Below are positions 1 to 9,027 of a stretch of DNA of 64,000 nucleotides, piece by piece. A program made the translations under genes and the position numbers. Every line of letters starts with the position of its first letter. Position 1 is the stretch's first letter. Source of the DNA: Pseudomonas paralactis (lineage in GTDB: Bacteria > Pseudomonadota > Gammaproteobacteria > Pseudomonadales > Pseudomonadaceae); contig NZ_JYLN01000006.1 of the NCBI RefSeq assembly GCF_001439735.1, positions 186,001 to 250,000 on the forward strand, written 5' to 3'. Below the pieces are notes generated by a model. The model had not been told where the DNA came from, did not search any database, and worked only from the letters and a program-made list of their open reading frames with translations.

Positions 1-418
1 AGAAGGCTGGCACGAGTATGCCAAGCGTCTGCCCGCTGAGCTGTCGCTTGAGCTGGTGGAAATACCGCTCAATACCCGGGGCAAGAATGCCGATGTGGCA
101 CGCTTTATCCGTCAGGAAGGCGAAGCCATGCTGGCCAAGGTCGGCCCCAACGAGCGCATCGTCACTCTCGAAGTGCACGGCAAGCCCTGGAGCACCGAGC
201 AATTGGCGGTGGAACTGGATCGCTGGCGCCTGGATTCGCGCACGGTCAACTTCATGGTCGGTGGCCCCGAGGGGCTGGCGCCGGAAGTCTGCGCGCGAGC
301 CGATCAGCGCTGGTCGCTGTCGGCGCTGACATTGCCGCACCCGTTGGTAAGGATTCTGATCGGTGAACAGCTGTATCGCGCCTGGACAGTCCTGTCCGGG
401 CACCCTTACCACAAATAG
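1..418 (+). CDS. rlmH: 23S rRNA pseudouridine-1915 N3-methyltransferase, 5' end missing
   Basis: RlmH methylates pseudouridine 1915 in helix 69 of 23S rRNA on the assembled 70S ribosome, using S-adenosylmethionine. The frame is open from base 2 and ends at a stop at 416-418, giving 138 residues; the family is about 155, so roughly 17 N-terminal residues lie upstream of the window. The SPOUT-fold signature is visible as MVGGPEGL followed by the C-terminal knot segment [18 protein letters not shown]. It precedes mrdA by 15 bases, the usual Pseudomonas order. Internal start codons at 18 and 56 are not the true start. Confidence 0.95.
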
Positions 419-433
419 TCTGCGCCGCCCCCG

Positions 434-2332
434 ATGACCCAGCCGATCCGCATCAAGGACCACGAGAAAGACGCACGTCTTGTACGCGCGCGGGTGGTGT
501 TCGGTGCGATTTTGGTGGTGGTGTTGATGGGCGTGCTGATTGCGCGCCTGTATTTCCTGCAGGTGATCCAGTACGACTATCACTCCACGTTGTCGGAAAA
601 CAACCGGGTGCATGTGCAGCCGATTCCGCCGACCCGTGGGCTGATCTTCGACCGCAACGGTGTGGTGGTTGCGGATAACCGCCCAAGCTTCAGCCTGAGT
701 ATGACCCGTGAGCGTTCCGGCGACTGGCAGCAGGTGCTCGATGTGATTGTCGAGGTGCTGCAACTGACGCCGGAAGACCGGGTGATCTTCGAAAAACGCA
801 TGAAGCAGGGGCGCCGGCCGTTCGAGCCGGTACCGATCCTGTTCGAGCTGACCGAAGAGCAGATCGCACGAATCGCCGTCAACCAGTTCCGTCTGCCGGG
901 CGTGGAAGTGGTGGCGCAGTTGGTGCGCCACTATCCGCAAGGAGCGCACTTTGCCCACTCGGTCGGCTATATGGGGCGGATCAACGAGAAAGAGCTTAAA
1001 ACCCTCGATCCGGTCAATTACAGCGGCACCCATCATATCGGCAAGACCGGCATCGAGCGTTTCTACGAGCCCGAGCTGCATGGCCAGGTGGGTTACGAAG
1101 AAGTCGAGACCAACGCCCGTGGCCGCGTGTTGCGGGTGCTCAAGCGTACCGACCCGATACCGGGCAAGGACATTGTGCTGAGCCTGGACATCAAGTTGCA
1201 GGAAGCGGCCGAGATGGCCCTGGGTGGCCGACGTGGCGCTGTGGTGGCGCTGGACCCGAAAACCGGCGAAGTGCTGGCGATGGTCAGCCAGCCGAGTTTC
1301 GATCCTAACCTGTTTGTTACCGGCATCAGCTTCAAGGCCTACGCCGAGTTGCGCGATTCGATCGATCGGCCGCTGTTCAACCGCGTATTGCGTGGCCTGT
1401 ACCCGCCGGGTTCAACCATCAAGCCGGCGGTGGCGATTGCCGGCCTGGATTCGGGCGTGGTCACGGCCTCCAGCCGGGTCTATGACCCCGGCTATTACAT
1501 GTTGCCCAACTATGATCACAAATACCGTAACTGGAACCGCTCCGGTGACGGCTATGTCGACCTGGACACCGCGATCATGCGCTCCAACGACACCTATTTT
1601 TACGATCTGGCCCACAAGCTGGGGATTGATCGACTGTCTGCCTACATGGGCAAGTTCGGCCTCGGTCAGAAAGTCTCCCTGGACATGTTCGAAGAATCCC
1701 CCGGCCTGATGCCGTCGCGGGAATGGAAGCGTGCGACTCGCCGTCAGGCGTGGTTCCCGGGTGAAACCCTGATTCTGGGGATCGGCCAGGGCTATATGCA
1801 GGCCACGCCGCTGCAACTGGCCCAGGCCACGGCGCTGGTAGCCAACAAGGGCGTCTGGAACCGGCCGCACCTGGCCAAGACCATCGAAGGCGAAAAGCCG
1901 GTGGATGAGAACCCGATTCCCGACATCGTGCTGCGCGACCCGTCCGACTGGGCCAAGGTCAACCACGGCATGCAGCAGGTGATGCACGGCGCACGGGGTA
2001 CCGCACGCAAGGCGGCTGCCGGCGCGCAATACCGCATCGCCGGCAAGAGTGGTACGGCCCAGGTGGTCGCGATCAAGCAGGGCGAAAAATATGACCGTTC
2101 CAAGGTTCAGGAGCGTCACCGCGACCACGCCTTGTTTGTCGGCTTCGCCCCGGCCGACGACCCGAAAATCGTGGTGTCGGTGATGGTCGAGAACGGTGAG
2201 TCCGGTTCCGGCGTCGCGGCACCCGTGGTGCGGCAGATCATGGATGCCTGGCTGTTGGCCGAGGATGGCAAGCTCAAGCCCGAATATGGCGGCCCCCCAT
2301 CAAGCCCCGAGGTTACGGCCCGTGAAGAGTAA
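434..2332 (+). CDS. mrdA: Penicillin-binding protein 2 (elongasome transpeptidase)
   Basis: PBP2 is the class B transpeptidase that cross-links peptidoglycan during side-wall elongation, paired with RodA. The 632-residue protein has one N-terminal membrane segment (about 20-42), a PBP dimerisation domain and a C-terminal transpeptidase domain. Catalytic motifs are visible: STIK with Ser327 and Lys330, SND at 384-386, and KSGT at 538-541. Length is normal. The ATG at 434 has a weak ribosome-binding site, which fits coupling to rlmH just upstream. The stop overlaps the rodA start by 11 bases, so the two are very likely translationally coupled. Confidence 0.97.
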   Translation: MTQPIRIKDHEKDARLVRARVVFGAILVVVLMGVLIARLYFLQVIQYDYHSTLSENNRVHVQPIPPTRGLIFDRNGVVVADNRPSFSLSMTRERSGDWQQVLDVIVEVLQLTPEDRVIFEKRMKQGRRPFEPVPILFELTEEQIARIAVNQFRLPGVEVVAQLVRHYPQGAHFAHSVGYMGRINEKELKTLDPVNYSGTHHIGKTGIERFYEPELHGQVGYEEVETNARGRVLRVLKRTDPIPGKDIVLSLDIKLQEAAEMALGGRRGAVVALDPKTGEVLAMVSQPSFDPNLFVTGISFKAYAELRDSIDRPLFNRVLRGLYPPGSTIKPAVAIAGLDSGVVTASSRVYDPGYYMLPNYDHKYRNWNRSGDGYVDLDTAIMRSNDTYFYDLAHKLGIDRLSAYMGKFGLGQKVSLDMFEESPGLMPSREWKRATRRQAWFPGETLILGIGQGYMQATPLQLAQATALVANKGVWNRPHLAKTIEGEKPVDENPIPDIVLRDPSDWAKVNHGMQQVMHGARGTARKAAAGAQYRIAGKSGTAQVVAIKQGEKYDRSKVQERHRDHALFVGFAPADDPKIVVSVMVENGESGSGVAAPVVRQIMDAWLLAEDGKLKPEYGGPPSSPEVTAREE

Positions 2333-3467
2333 TTTTGACCGCATCCTCTCCAGCGAGGATGTGATGCGTCGCCGTGCGACGTTGCTGCAACGCATGCACA
2401 TTGATGGGCCGCTGCTGATCCTGCTGCTGACCTTGGCGGCCGGCAGCCTGTTCGTGCTGTATTCGGCCAGCGGCAAAAACTGGGACCTGCTGATCAAGCA
2501 AGCGTCCTCGTTCGGCCTTGGCCTGTTGTCGATGGTGGTGATCGCCCAGCTTGAGCCGCGCTTTATGGCGCGCTGGGTGCCCCTGGGGTATGTCGCCGGC
2601 GTGTTGCTGCTGGTGGTGGTGGATGTGATGGGGCACAACGCCATGGGGGCCACGCGCTGGATCAACATTCCGGGGGTGATTCGCTTCCAGCCGTCGGAAT
2701 TCATGAAGATCCTGATGCCGGCCACCATCGCCTGGTACCTGTCCAAGCGCACCTTGCCGCCACAGCTCAAGCACGTGGGCATCAGCCTGATCCTGATCGG
2801 CGTGCCGTTTATTCTGATCGTGCGCCAGCCTGACCTGGGCACCTCGTTGCTGATTCTGGCCGGCGGCGCGTTCGTGCTGTTTATGGGCGGCTTGCGCTGG
2901 CGCTGGATTCTCAGCGTGCTGGCTGCCGCCATCCCCGTGGCCGTGGCCATGTGGTTCTTCTTTATGCATGACTACCAGAAGCAGCGGATCCTGACCTTTC
3001 TCGACCCGGAGAGCGACCCGTTGGGCACCGGCTGGAACATCATCCAGTCCAAGGCGGCCATCGGTTCCGGCGGTGTATTCGGCAAGGGCTGGTTGCTGGG
3101 CACCCAATCCCATCTGGACTTCTTGCCCGAGAGCCATACCGACTTCATCATCGCGGTGATGGGCGAAGAGTTCGGCCTGGTGGGCATTTGCGCACTGTTG
3201 TTGATCTATCTGCTGTTGATTGGTCGCGGCCTGGTGATCACGGCTCAGGCGCAGACGCTGTTCGGTAAATTGCTTGCCGGCAGCCTGACCATGACTTTTT
3301 TTGTTTACGTTTTCGTCAACATCGGTATGGTCAGTGGCCTGCTGCCGGTGGTTGGGGTGCCGTTGCCATTCATTAGCTACGGCGGAACTTCGCTGGTGAC
3401 ATTGCTGTCAGCGTTTGGGGTTTTGATGTCGATTCATACGCATCGCAAGTGGATCGCACAGGTTTGA
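2322..3467 (+). CDS. rodA: Rod-shape SEDS glycosyltransferase RodA
   Basis: RodA is the SEDS-family peptidoglycan polymerase of the elongation complex. I place the start at GTG 2322 (VKSNFDRILSSEDVMRRR), giving 381 residues; the frame stays open to 2196 but that part is the mrdA C-terminus in another frame. The protein is hydrophobic throughout, with about ten membrane spans, and shows conserved SEDS stretches such as GATRWINIPG, RFQPSEFMK, VRQPDLGTSLL, FLPESHTDFI and GVPLPFISYGGTSL. It overlaps mrdA by 11 bases and is followed at once by mltB. Confidence 0.95.
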   Translation: MKSNFDRILSSEDVMRRRATLLQRMHIDGPLLILLLTLAAGSLFVLYSASGKNWDLLIKQASSFGLGLLSMVVIAQLEPRFMARWVPLGYVAGVLLLVVVDVMGHNAMGATRWINIPGVIRFQPSEFMKILMPATIAWYLSKRTLPPQLKHVGISLILIGVPFILIVRQPDLGTSLLILAGGAFVLFMGGLRWRWILSVLAAAIPVAVAMWFFFMHDYQKQRILTFLDPESDPLGTGWNIIQSKAAIGSGGVFGKGWLLGTQSHLDFLPESHTDFIIAVMGEEFGLVGICALLLIYLLLIGRGLVITAQAQTLFGKLLAGSLTMTFFVYVFVNIGMVSGLLPVVGVPLPFISYGGTSLVTLLSAFGVLMSIHTHRKWIAQV

Positions 3468-3478
3468 ATAAGGTGAAG

Positions 3479-4495
3479 ATGTCAATGCAAGTAATGCGCG
3501 GCTGGGCGACTCGGCATGCGACCTGGATGGGCCTGATTGGGCTGCTGGGGGCAACGCAAGAGGTGCAGGCCGGTGACTACGATGGTTCACCCCAGGTCGC
3601 CGAATTTGTCGGTGAAATGACCCGCGACTACGGTTTTGCCGGTGAGCAACTGATGGGCGTGTTCCGCGAAGCCCAGAAAAAGCAGGCGATCCTCGACGCC
3701 ATCTCCCGACCTGCCGAACGTGTGAAACAGTGGAAGGAATATCGCCCGATGTTCCTCACTGACGCACGTATTGCCCGCGGCGTGGACTTCTGGCGCCAGC
3801 ATGAAGCCGTACTGGCCCGCGCCGAGCAGGAATACGGTGTGCCGGCCCAGGTCATCGTCTCGATCATCGGCATTGAAACCTTCTACGGCCGCAATACCGG
3901 CAGCTACCGGGTGATCGACGCCTTGTCGACCCTGGGCTTCGATTACCCGCCGCGTGCCGAATTCTTCCGCAAGGAACTGCGCGAGTTCCTGTTGCTGGCC
4001 CGTGAAGAACAGGTCGACCCAATGACGCTCAAGGGCTCGTACGCCGGTGCAATGGGCTTGCCGCAGTTCATGCCCAGCAGCTTTCGCGCCTATGCAGTGG
4101 ACTTTGACGGCGACGGCCATATCAATATCTGGAGCAACCCCGACGATGCCATCGGCAGCGTGGCCAGCTACTTCAAGCGTCACGGCTGGGTTGGCGGCGA
4201 ACCGGTGGTTATCCGCGCCGATGTCACAGGTGAGCGCGCCGATGAAGGCTTGACCCAGGGCATCGAGCCGGTCAAGACCGTCGGGGAGTTGCGAGCGCTG
4301 GGCTGGTCGAGTCAGAATGCGCCACGCGACGACATGCCGGTGACGGCATTCCGCCTGGAAGGCGCAAATGGCCCTGAATACTGGATGGGCCTGAAGAATT
4401 TCTACGCAATCACGCGTTATAACCGCAGTGTGATGTACGCCATGGCCGTGCATCAGCTGTCAGATGAGCTGGTTCAAGCACGGGGCAACAAGTAA
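3479..4495 (+). CDS. mltB: Membrane-bound lytic murein transglycosylase B
   Basis: MltB cleaves the MurNAc-GlcNAc bond of peptidoglycan with formation of 1,6-anhydroMurNAc. The start is uncertain: ATG 3479 follows an AAGGTG at good spacing, ATG 3485 is in frame, and GTG 3449 and 3473 are also open. From 3479 the protein has 338 residues, with an N-terminal signal sequence (WMGLIGLLGATQEVQA). The SLT_2 domain shows the catalytic Glu in SIIGIETFYGRNTGSY and the segments GSYAGAMGLPQFMPSSF and FDGDGHINIW. No lipobox is evident, so it may be soluble (SltB1-like) rather than a lipoprotein. It overlaps rlpA by one base. Confidence 0.93.
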   Translation: MSMQVMRGWATRHATWMGLIGLLGATQEVQAGDYDGSPQVAEFVGEMTRDYGFAGEQLMGVFREAQKKQAILDAISRPAERVKQWKEYRPMFLTDARIARGVDFWRQHEAVLARAEQEYGVPAQVIVSIIGIETFYGRNTGSYRVIDALSTLGFDYPPRAEFFRKELREFLLLAREEQVDPMTLKGSYAGAMGLPQFMPSSFRAYAVDFDGDGHINIWSNPDDAIGSVASYFKRHGWVGGEPVVIRADVTGERADEGLTQGIEPVKTVGELRALGWSSQNAPRDDMPVTAFRLEGANGPEYWMGLKNFYAITRYNRSVMYAMAVHQLSDELVQARGNK

Positions 4496-5499
4496 TGCGG
4501 GTATCGCCGTTCAAAAAACCGCTCAAGCTGGTGGCGTTCGCCGCGTTGTCCTTGTTGGTAGCCAGTTGCTCCACCACCCCTAACCGTGCGCCGGCCAAGA
4601 AGGCCGGCGGCGCGGTGGTGCGCGCCCAGCCGGGCCTGGACATCAACCGTGCGCACAAAGATGGCGCGCCGTGGTGGGATGTGGATGTCTCGAAAATTCC
4701 GGACGCCACGCCGACGCTGCACACCGGGCCCTACAAGGCCAACCCCTACACCGTGCTGGGCAAGAATTACTTCCCGCTGCAGGAATCCAAGACCTACGTG
4801 CAGTCTGGCACTGCGTCCTGGTACGGCACCAAGTTTCATGGTCAGAACACCGCCAACGGCGAAGTGTATGACCTGTACGGCATGAGCGCGGCGCACAAGA
4901 CCCTGCCACTGCCCAGCTATGTTCGCGTCACCAACCTGGACAACAACCGCACGGTGATCCTGCGGGTCAATGACCGTGGGCCGTTCTATTCCGACCGGAT
5001 CATCGACTTGTCTTACGCCGCCGCCAAGAAACTCGGGTATGCCGAAACCGGCACCGCTCGGGTGAAAGTCGAAGGCATCGACCCGGCGCAGTACTGGGCC
5101 CAGCGCGGCAAACCGGCGCCGTTGATGCTCAACGAACCGGCTACCCCGCAACCGCAAGTGACGGCCTCGACCGGCAAGATCGAGCAGTGGACGCCGCCGC
5201 CGGCGCAACATGCTCCGGATACTGTCGTCGTGCCGCACGCGGCACCGGGCGCCTCGATGGCGGGCGGGCAATACCTGCAGGTCGGCGCTTTCGCCAACCC
5301 GGATGCGGCAGAACTGTTAAGGTCCAAGCTCAGCGGTATGGTCAGCGCGCCGGTTTTCATCAGCTCCATCGTGCGTAACCAGCAAACGTTGCACCGTGTA
5401 CGCATGGGCCCGATCGGCTCGCCAAGCGAAGTGGCGCAAGTGCAGAACAGCGTACGCCTGGCCAACCTGGGGCAGCCCAGCGTGGTCACCGCAGAATAA
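4495..5499 (+). CDS. rlpA: Septal-ring lytic transglycosylase, lipoprotein RlpA
   Basis: RlpA in Pseudomonas is a lytic transglycosylase specific for glycan strands stripped of stem peptides, needed for daughter-cell separation. The 334-residue protein begins with a lipoprotein signal whose lipobox LVASC puts the lipidated Cys at residue 25. A double-psi beta-barrel follows (ASWYGTKFHGQNTANGE through VNDRGPFYSDRIIDLS). A C-terminal SPOR domain (QYLQVGAFANPDAAELL onward) would bind denuded glycan at the septum. ATG overlaps the mltB stop as TAATG, so the two hydrolases are translationally coupled. Confidence 0.95.
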   Translation: MRVSPFKKPLKLVAFAALSLLVASCSTTPNRAPAKKAGGAVVRAQPGLDINRAHKDGAPWWDVDVSKIPDATPTLHTGPYKANPYTVLGKNYFPLQESKTYVQSGTASWYGTKFHGQNTANGEVYDLYGMSAAHKTLPLPSYVRVTNLDNNRTVILRVNDRGPFYSDRIIDLSYAAAKKLGYAETGTARVKVEGIDPAQYWAQRGKPAPLMLNEPATPQPQVTASTGKIEQWTPPPAQHAPDTVVVPHAAPGASMAGGQYLQVGAFANPDAAELLRSKLSGMVSAPVFISSIVRNQQTLHRVRMGPIGSPSEVAQVQNSVRLANLGQPSVVTAE

Positions 5500-5512
5500 G
5501 TAATGGATTGAT

Positions 5513-5652
5513 GGCTCAGGTGCGTCTGCGTGCTTGAGCCCAGGTTGTTGGCTCGTTGAACAATAAAAACCCAGGGGCAAGGGGTGAGCGGGCAACCGAA
5601 CACGTGACAGTCTGGAAGCGGGCTGTCTGAATAGTTTTGCCCGCGAGGGCAA
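5513..5652 (+). promoter_or_regulatory. Structured rlpA-dacA intergenic leader
   Basis: The 180-base rlpA-dacA gap holds no gene but several inverted repeats. GGCTCA/TGAGCC occurs near 5514-5542, and GACAG/CTGTC near 5606-5628. A perfect 6-bp stem TTGCCC/GGGCAA at 5637-5652 has a GCGA tetraloop and sits about 27 bases before the dacA ATG. It may be an untranslated leader or an operon-internal processing site; no match to a known riboswitch is evident. Confidence 0.3.
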
Positions 5653-5679
5653 GTTTCCATAAGCAATTTCGAGAGACGG

Positions 5680-6837
5680 ATGAACATCACCACCTTAGCC
5701 AAACGCACGTGCCTGCTTATCTCGCTGATCATCACCCCGGCCGCCTGGGCGGTTGAAATGGTGCCGGCCTCCCCGCAACTGGCCGCCAAGTCGTGGGTCC
5801 TCATGGACGCCGCCAGTGGCAACGTACTGGTCGAAAACGGCGGTGATGTACGCCTGCCGCCTGCCAGCCTGACCAAGCTGATGACCGCCTACATCGCGAC
5901 CCTGGAAATCCGTCGCGGCCAGATCGGCGAGAACGACCCGGTCACCGTCAGTGAAAACGCCTGGCGTACCGGCGGTTCGCGGATGTTTATCAAGGTCGGC
6001 TCGCAAGTCACCGTGAGCGACCTGCTGCACGGCATCATCATCCAGTCCGGTAACGACGCCAGCGTCGCCCTGGCCGAGCACATCGCCGGCAGCGAAGACG
6101 CCTTCGCCGACATGATGAACAAAACCGCCGGTGAGCTGGGTATGACCAACAGCCACTTCATGAACCCGACCGGCCTGCCGAACCCGGAGCACTACTCGTC
6201 GGCTCATGACATGGCGATCCTGGCGCGCGCGATCATCCGCGTTGACCCGGTGCACTACGCGATCTACTCCCAGAAAGAATTCTTCTGGAACAACATCAAA
6301 CAGCCTAACCGCAACCTGCTGCTGTGGCGCGACAAGACCGTTGACGGCCTGAAAACCGGCCACACCGACGAAGCCGGCTACTGCATGGTGTCGTCCGCCG
6401 TGCGTGATGGCCAGCGCCTTATCGCCGTGGTATTCGGCACCAACAGCGAACAGGCCCGTGCGGCCGAGACGCAAAAGCTGCTGACTTACGGCTTCCGCTT
6501 CTTCGAAACCCAAACCTTCTACCAGAAGGGTACCGAGCTTGCGACTGCACCGGTTTGGAAGGGCGCAACCTCGCAAGTCAAGGCCGGCCTGGCCGACGAC
6601 CTGACCCTGACCATGCCTAAAGGCCAGCTGAAAAAGCTCGCTGCCAGCATGACGCTGAACCCGCAATTGGTTGCCCCAATCGCCAAGGGCGACGTGATCG
6701 GTAAAGTCGAAGTCAAGCTGGACGACAAGGTGGTGCACAGCGCCGACCTGATCGCGCTGGACGCTGTCGAGGAAGGTGGAATCTTGCGCCGCGTATGGGA
6801 TAGCATCCGTCTATTCTTCTACGGCTTGTTCAACTGA
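5680..6837 (+). CDS. dacA: D-alanyl-D-alanine carboxypeptidase (PBP5/6 family)
   Basis: This low-molecular-weight penicillin-binding protein removes the terminal D-Ala from peptidoglycan pentapeptides in the periplasm. The 385-residue protein has a cleaved signal peptide (to about AWA at 21-24). Peptidase S11 motifs are SLTK with Ser63 and Lys66, SGN at 123-125, and KTG starting at Lys225. The PBP5 C-terminal beta-domain and an amphipathic C-terminal anchor (RRVWDSIRLFFYGLFN) follow. The ATG is preceded by a GAGAGACGG ribosome-binding region. It may share the upstream transcript with rlpA; a strong hairpin follows it. Confidence 0.95.
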   Translation: MNITTLAKRTCLLISLIITPAAWAVEMVPASPQLAAKSWVLMDAASGNVLVENGGDVRLPPASLTKLMTAYIATLEIRRGQIGENDPVTVSENAWRTGGSRMFIKVGSQVTVSDLLHGIIIQSGNDASVALAEHIAGSEDAFADMMNKTAGELGMTNSHFMNPTGLPNPEHYSSAHDMAILARAIIRVDPVHYAIYSQKEFFWNNIKQPNRNLLLWRDKTVDGLKTGHTDEAGYCMVSSAVRDGQRLIAVVFGTNSEQARAAETQKLLTYGFRFFETQTFYQKGTELATAPVWKGATSQVKAGLADDLTLTMPKGQLKKLAASMTLNPQLVAPIAKGDVIGKVEVKLDDKVVHSADLIALDAVEEGGILRRVWDSIRLFFYGLFN

Positions 6838-6851
6838 TTGTGTGCACCTGC

Positions 6852-6882
6852 AAAGCCCCGCGCTGATCCAGCGCGGGGCTTT
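6852..6882. terminator. Intrinsic-terminator-like hairpin after dacA
   Basis: A perfect 13-bp stem, AAAGCCCCGCGCT and its complement, flanks a GATCC loop. The 3' arm ends in TTT, and the 5' arm begins with AAA, so it could work on either strand. It lies 14 bases after the dacA stop and 40 bases before ybeD, separating the cell-wall operon from the lipoate operon. Confidence 0.8.
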
Positions 6883-6922
6883 GCCCGTCGCCACGGCTTA
6901 GCGCTTACGAGGCTGTTCTGCC

Positions 6923-7204
6923 ATGACCGATAAAGACGTAGAAGTAAAGGCGCCAAAGATCGAATTCCCAGTGACGGATTATCCCGTCAAGGTGATCAGC
7001 GATACCGGTGTCGGCCGCAAGGACAAGATTCTCGAAATCGTGCGCAAGCACGCGACGATCAACGACAACCGCGTGGACGAGCGTCAAAGCTCCACCGGCA
7101 AGTACACCACGATTCAGTTGCACATCGTTGCGACCGATCAGGACCAGCTCTACAACATCAACAGCGAACTGCGGGCCACCGGTTTCGTGCATATGGTGCT
7201 GTGA
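6923..7204 (+). CDS. ybeD: YbeD/DUF493 family protein
   Basis: This 93-residue cytosolic protein belongs to the YbeD family, whose fold resembles ACT/regulatory ferredoxin-like domains. It is almost always placed before lipB, which suggests a link to lipoate metabolism; its molecular role is not established. Recognisable family segments are IEFPVTDYPVKVI, DNRVDERQSSTGKYTTI and ELRATGFVHMVL at the C-terminus. The stop overlaps the lipB ATG (TGATG), which implies translational coupling. Confidence 0.93.
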   Translation: MTDKDVEVKAPKIEFPVTDYPVKVISDTGVGRKDKILEIVRKHATINDNRVDERQSSTGKYTTIQLHIVATDQDQLYNINSELRATGFVHMVL

Positions 7205-7851
7205 TGTCGCACGTTCTGGGCTTTCGCGAGCTCGGCCAGATGGCCTACGAGCCGGTCTGGCATGCCATGCAGCGCTTTACCAACGAGCGCGGCACCTCGG
7301 CCCCGGATGAAATCTGGCTGGTGGAACACCCGCCGGTCTTCACCCAGGGTCAGGCCGGCAAGGCCGAGCACTTGCTGCTGCCGGGTGATATTCCGGTGGT
7401 GCAGGTCGACCGAGGGGGTCAAGTGACTTACCATGGCCCAGGGCAATTGGTGGCTTACCTGCTGCTGGATGTGCGCAAGCTGGGGTTTGGCGTGCGCGAG
7501 CTGGTCAGCCGCATGGAGGCTTGCCTGATCGAGCTGTTGGCCAGTTACGGTGTGACTGCCGTGGCCAAGCCCGATGCACCCGGTGTGTATGTGGATGGCG
7601 CGAAAATCGCCTCGCTGGGGCTGCGTATTCGCCACGGTTGTTCCTTTCACGGCCTGGCCTTGAATGTGGACATGGACCTGGCGCCGTTCGGGCGGATCAA
7701 CCCGTGCGGTTATGCAGGGCTGGCGATGACCCAACTGAGCGATCATGCCACACCGATTAAATTTGCCGAGGTTAGTGCCCGGCTGCGCGCGCAGCTCGTC
7801 AAACACCTCGACTATGCAGAGCAGACGACCCTGACGGGCGGAATCGATTGA
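7204..7851 (+). CDS. lipB: Lipoyl(octanoyl) transferase
   Basis: LipB moves the octanoyl group from octanoyl-ACP to the lipoyl domains of 2-oxoacid dehydrogenases and the glycine-cleavage H protein, the first step of lipoate synthesis. I choose ATG 7204 (MSHVLGFRELG, 215 residues), which overlaps the ybeD stop, rather than the in-frame GTG at 7201. Conserved motifs are DRGGQVTYHGPGQLVAY, the lysine-bearing GAKIASLGLRIRHGCS, and the acyl-accepting cysteine in INPCGYAGLAMTQL. lipA follows after one base. Confidence 0.97.
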   Translation: MSHVLGFRELGQMAYEPVWHAMQRFTNERGTSAPDEIWLVEHPPVFTQGQAGKAEHLLLPGDIPVVQVDRGGQVTYHGPGQLVAYLLLDVRKLGFGVRELVSRMEACLIELLASYGVTAVAKPDAPGVYVDGAKIASLGLRIRHGCSFHGLALNVDMDLAPFGRINPCGYAGLAMTQLSDHATPIKFAEVSARLRAQLVKHLDYAEQTTLTGGID

Positions 7852-7852
7852 T

Positions 7853-8878
7853 ATGACTACTGATGTTGTGCAAACCATGATCCCGACGCTGGACATCACT
7901 GAGCGTCCAGCCCCGGCCCCGCGTGCCAAGGTGGAAGCCGGCGTCAAGCTGCGCGGCGCCGAGAAGGTTGCACGCATCCCGGTCAAGATCATCCCGACCA
8001 CCGAACTGCCGAAGAAACCCGACTGGATCCGCGTGCGCATCCCGGTTTCGCCGGAAGTCGACCGTATCAAGTCCCTGCTGCGCAAACACAAGTTGCACAG
8101 CGTATGCGAAGAAGCCTCCTGCCCGAACCTGGGCGAGTGCTTCTCCGGCGGCACCGCCACGTTCATGATCATGGGTGACATCTGCACCCGTCGCTGCCCG
8201 TTCTGCGACGTCGGCCATGGCCGTCCGAAGCCGTTGGACGTCAACGAGCCAGAAAGCCTGGCCATCGCCATCGCCGACCTGAAGCTCAAGTATGTAGTGA
8301 TCACCTCGGTCGACCGCGACGACCTGCGTGACGGTGGTGCCCAGCACTTTGCCGACTGCATCCGCGAGATCCGCAAGCTGTCGCCGAACGTGATGCTCGA
8401 AACCCTGGTGCCGGACTACCGTGGCCGGATGGACGTGGCGCTGGAAATCACCGCCGCCGAGCCGCCGGACGTGTTCAACCACAACCTGGAAACCGTGCCG
8501 CGCCTGTACAAGGCCGCGCGTCCGGGTTCGGACTACCAGTGGTCGCTGACCCTGCTGCAGAAATTCAAGCAGATGATGCCGCACATTCCGACCAAGTCCG
8601 GCTTGATGCTGGGCCTGGGCGAGACTGACGAAGAAGTTATCGAAGTCATGAAGCGCATGCGCGAACACGACATCGACATGCTGACCCTGGGCCAGTACCT
8701 GCAACCGTCCCGCAGCCACTTGCCGGTGCAGCGTTTTGTGCACCCGGACACCTTCGCCTGGTTCGCCGAGGAAGGTTACAAGATGGGCTTCAAGAACGTG
8801 GCGTCGGGTCCGTTGGTGCGTTCTTCGTACCACGCCGATGAGCAGGCCAAGCTGGTCAAGGCGAGCCTGGTTTCGTAA
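7853..8878 (+). CDS. lipA: Lipoyl synthase (radical SAM)
   Basis: LipA inserts two sulfur atoms into protein-bound octanoyl chains. The 341-residue protein carries both iron-sulfur clusters: the auxiliary cluster motif CEEASCPNLGEC and the radical-SAM motif CTRRCPFC. The C-terminal RSSY serine motif (VRSSYHADEQ) is present. The N-terminal extension of about 60 residues (rich in Pro, Ala and Lys) is usual in Pseudomonas. It completes the ybeD-lipB-lipA operon; a REPIN lies directly after the stop. Confidence 0.97.
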   Translation: MTTDVVQTMIPTLDITERPAPAPRAKVEAGVKLRGAEKVARIPVKIIPTTELPKKPDWIRVRIPVSPEVDRIKSLLRKHKLHSVCEEASCPNLGECFSGGTATFMIMGDICTRRCPFCDVGHGRPKPLDVNEPESLAIAIADLKLKYVVITSVDRDDLRDGGAQHFADCIREIRKLSPNVMLETLVPDYRGRMDVALEITAAEPPDVFNHNLETVPRLYKAARPGSDYQWSLTLLQKFKQMMPHIPTKSGLMLGLGETDEEVIEVMKRMREHDIDMLTLGQYLQPSRSHLPVQRFVHPDTFAWFAEEGYKMGFKNVASGPLVRSSYHADEQAKLVKASLVS

Positions 8879-8905
8879 TAAGGTCTGCGCAACACCGCAG
8901 ATTCA

Positions 8906-8996
8906 ATGTGGGAGGGGGCTTGCCCCCGATTGCGGTGTATCAGTCACTCATGTATTGACTGCCACACTGCCATCGGGGGCAAGCCCCCTCCCACAT
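8906..8996. repeat. REPIN, GGGGGCTTGCCCCC class
   Basis: Two arms face inward: GTGGGAGGGGGCTTGCCCCC with its reverse complement, about 50 bases apart. It fills the lipA-ldcA gap and is the only complete copy of this class in the window; the other copies here are of the GCTGGCTTGCCTGCGAT or GCGAGCTTGCTCGC classes. Confidence 0.9.
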
Positions 8997-9027
8997 TTCG
9001 TTATGCGTTATAGAGGGAGAATCGTGC

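Noticed and set aside
2196..2321. Longer rodA start
   Set aside because: The extra 42 codons lie entirely within mrdA in another frame and do not match RodA; GTG 2322 begins the conserved protein.
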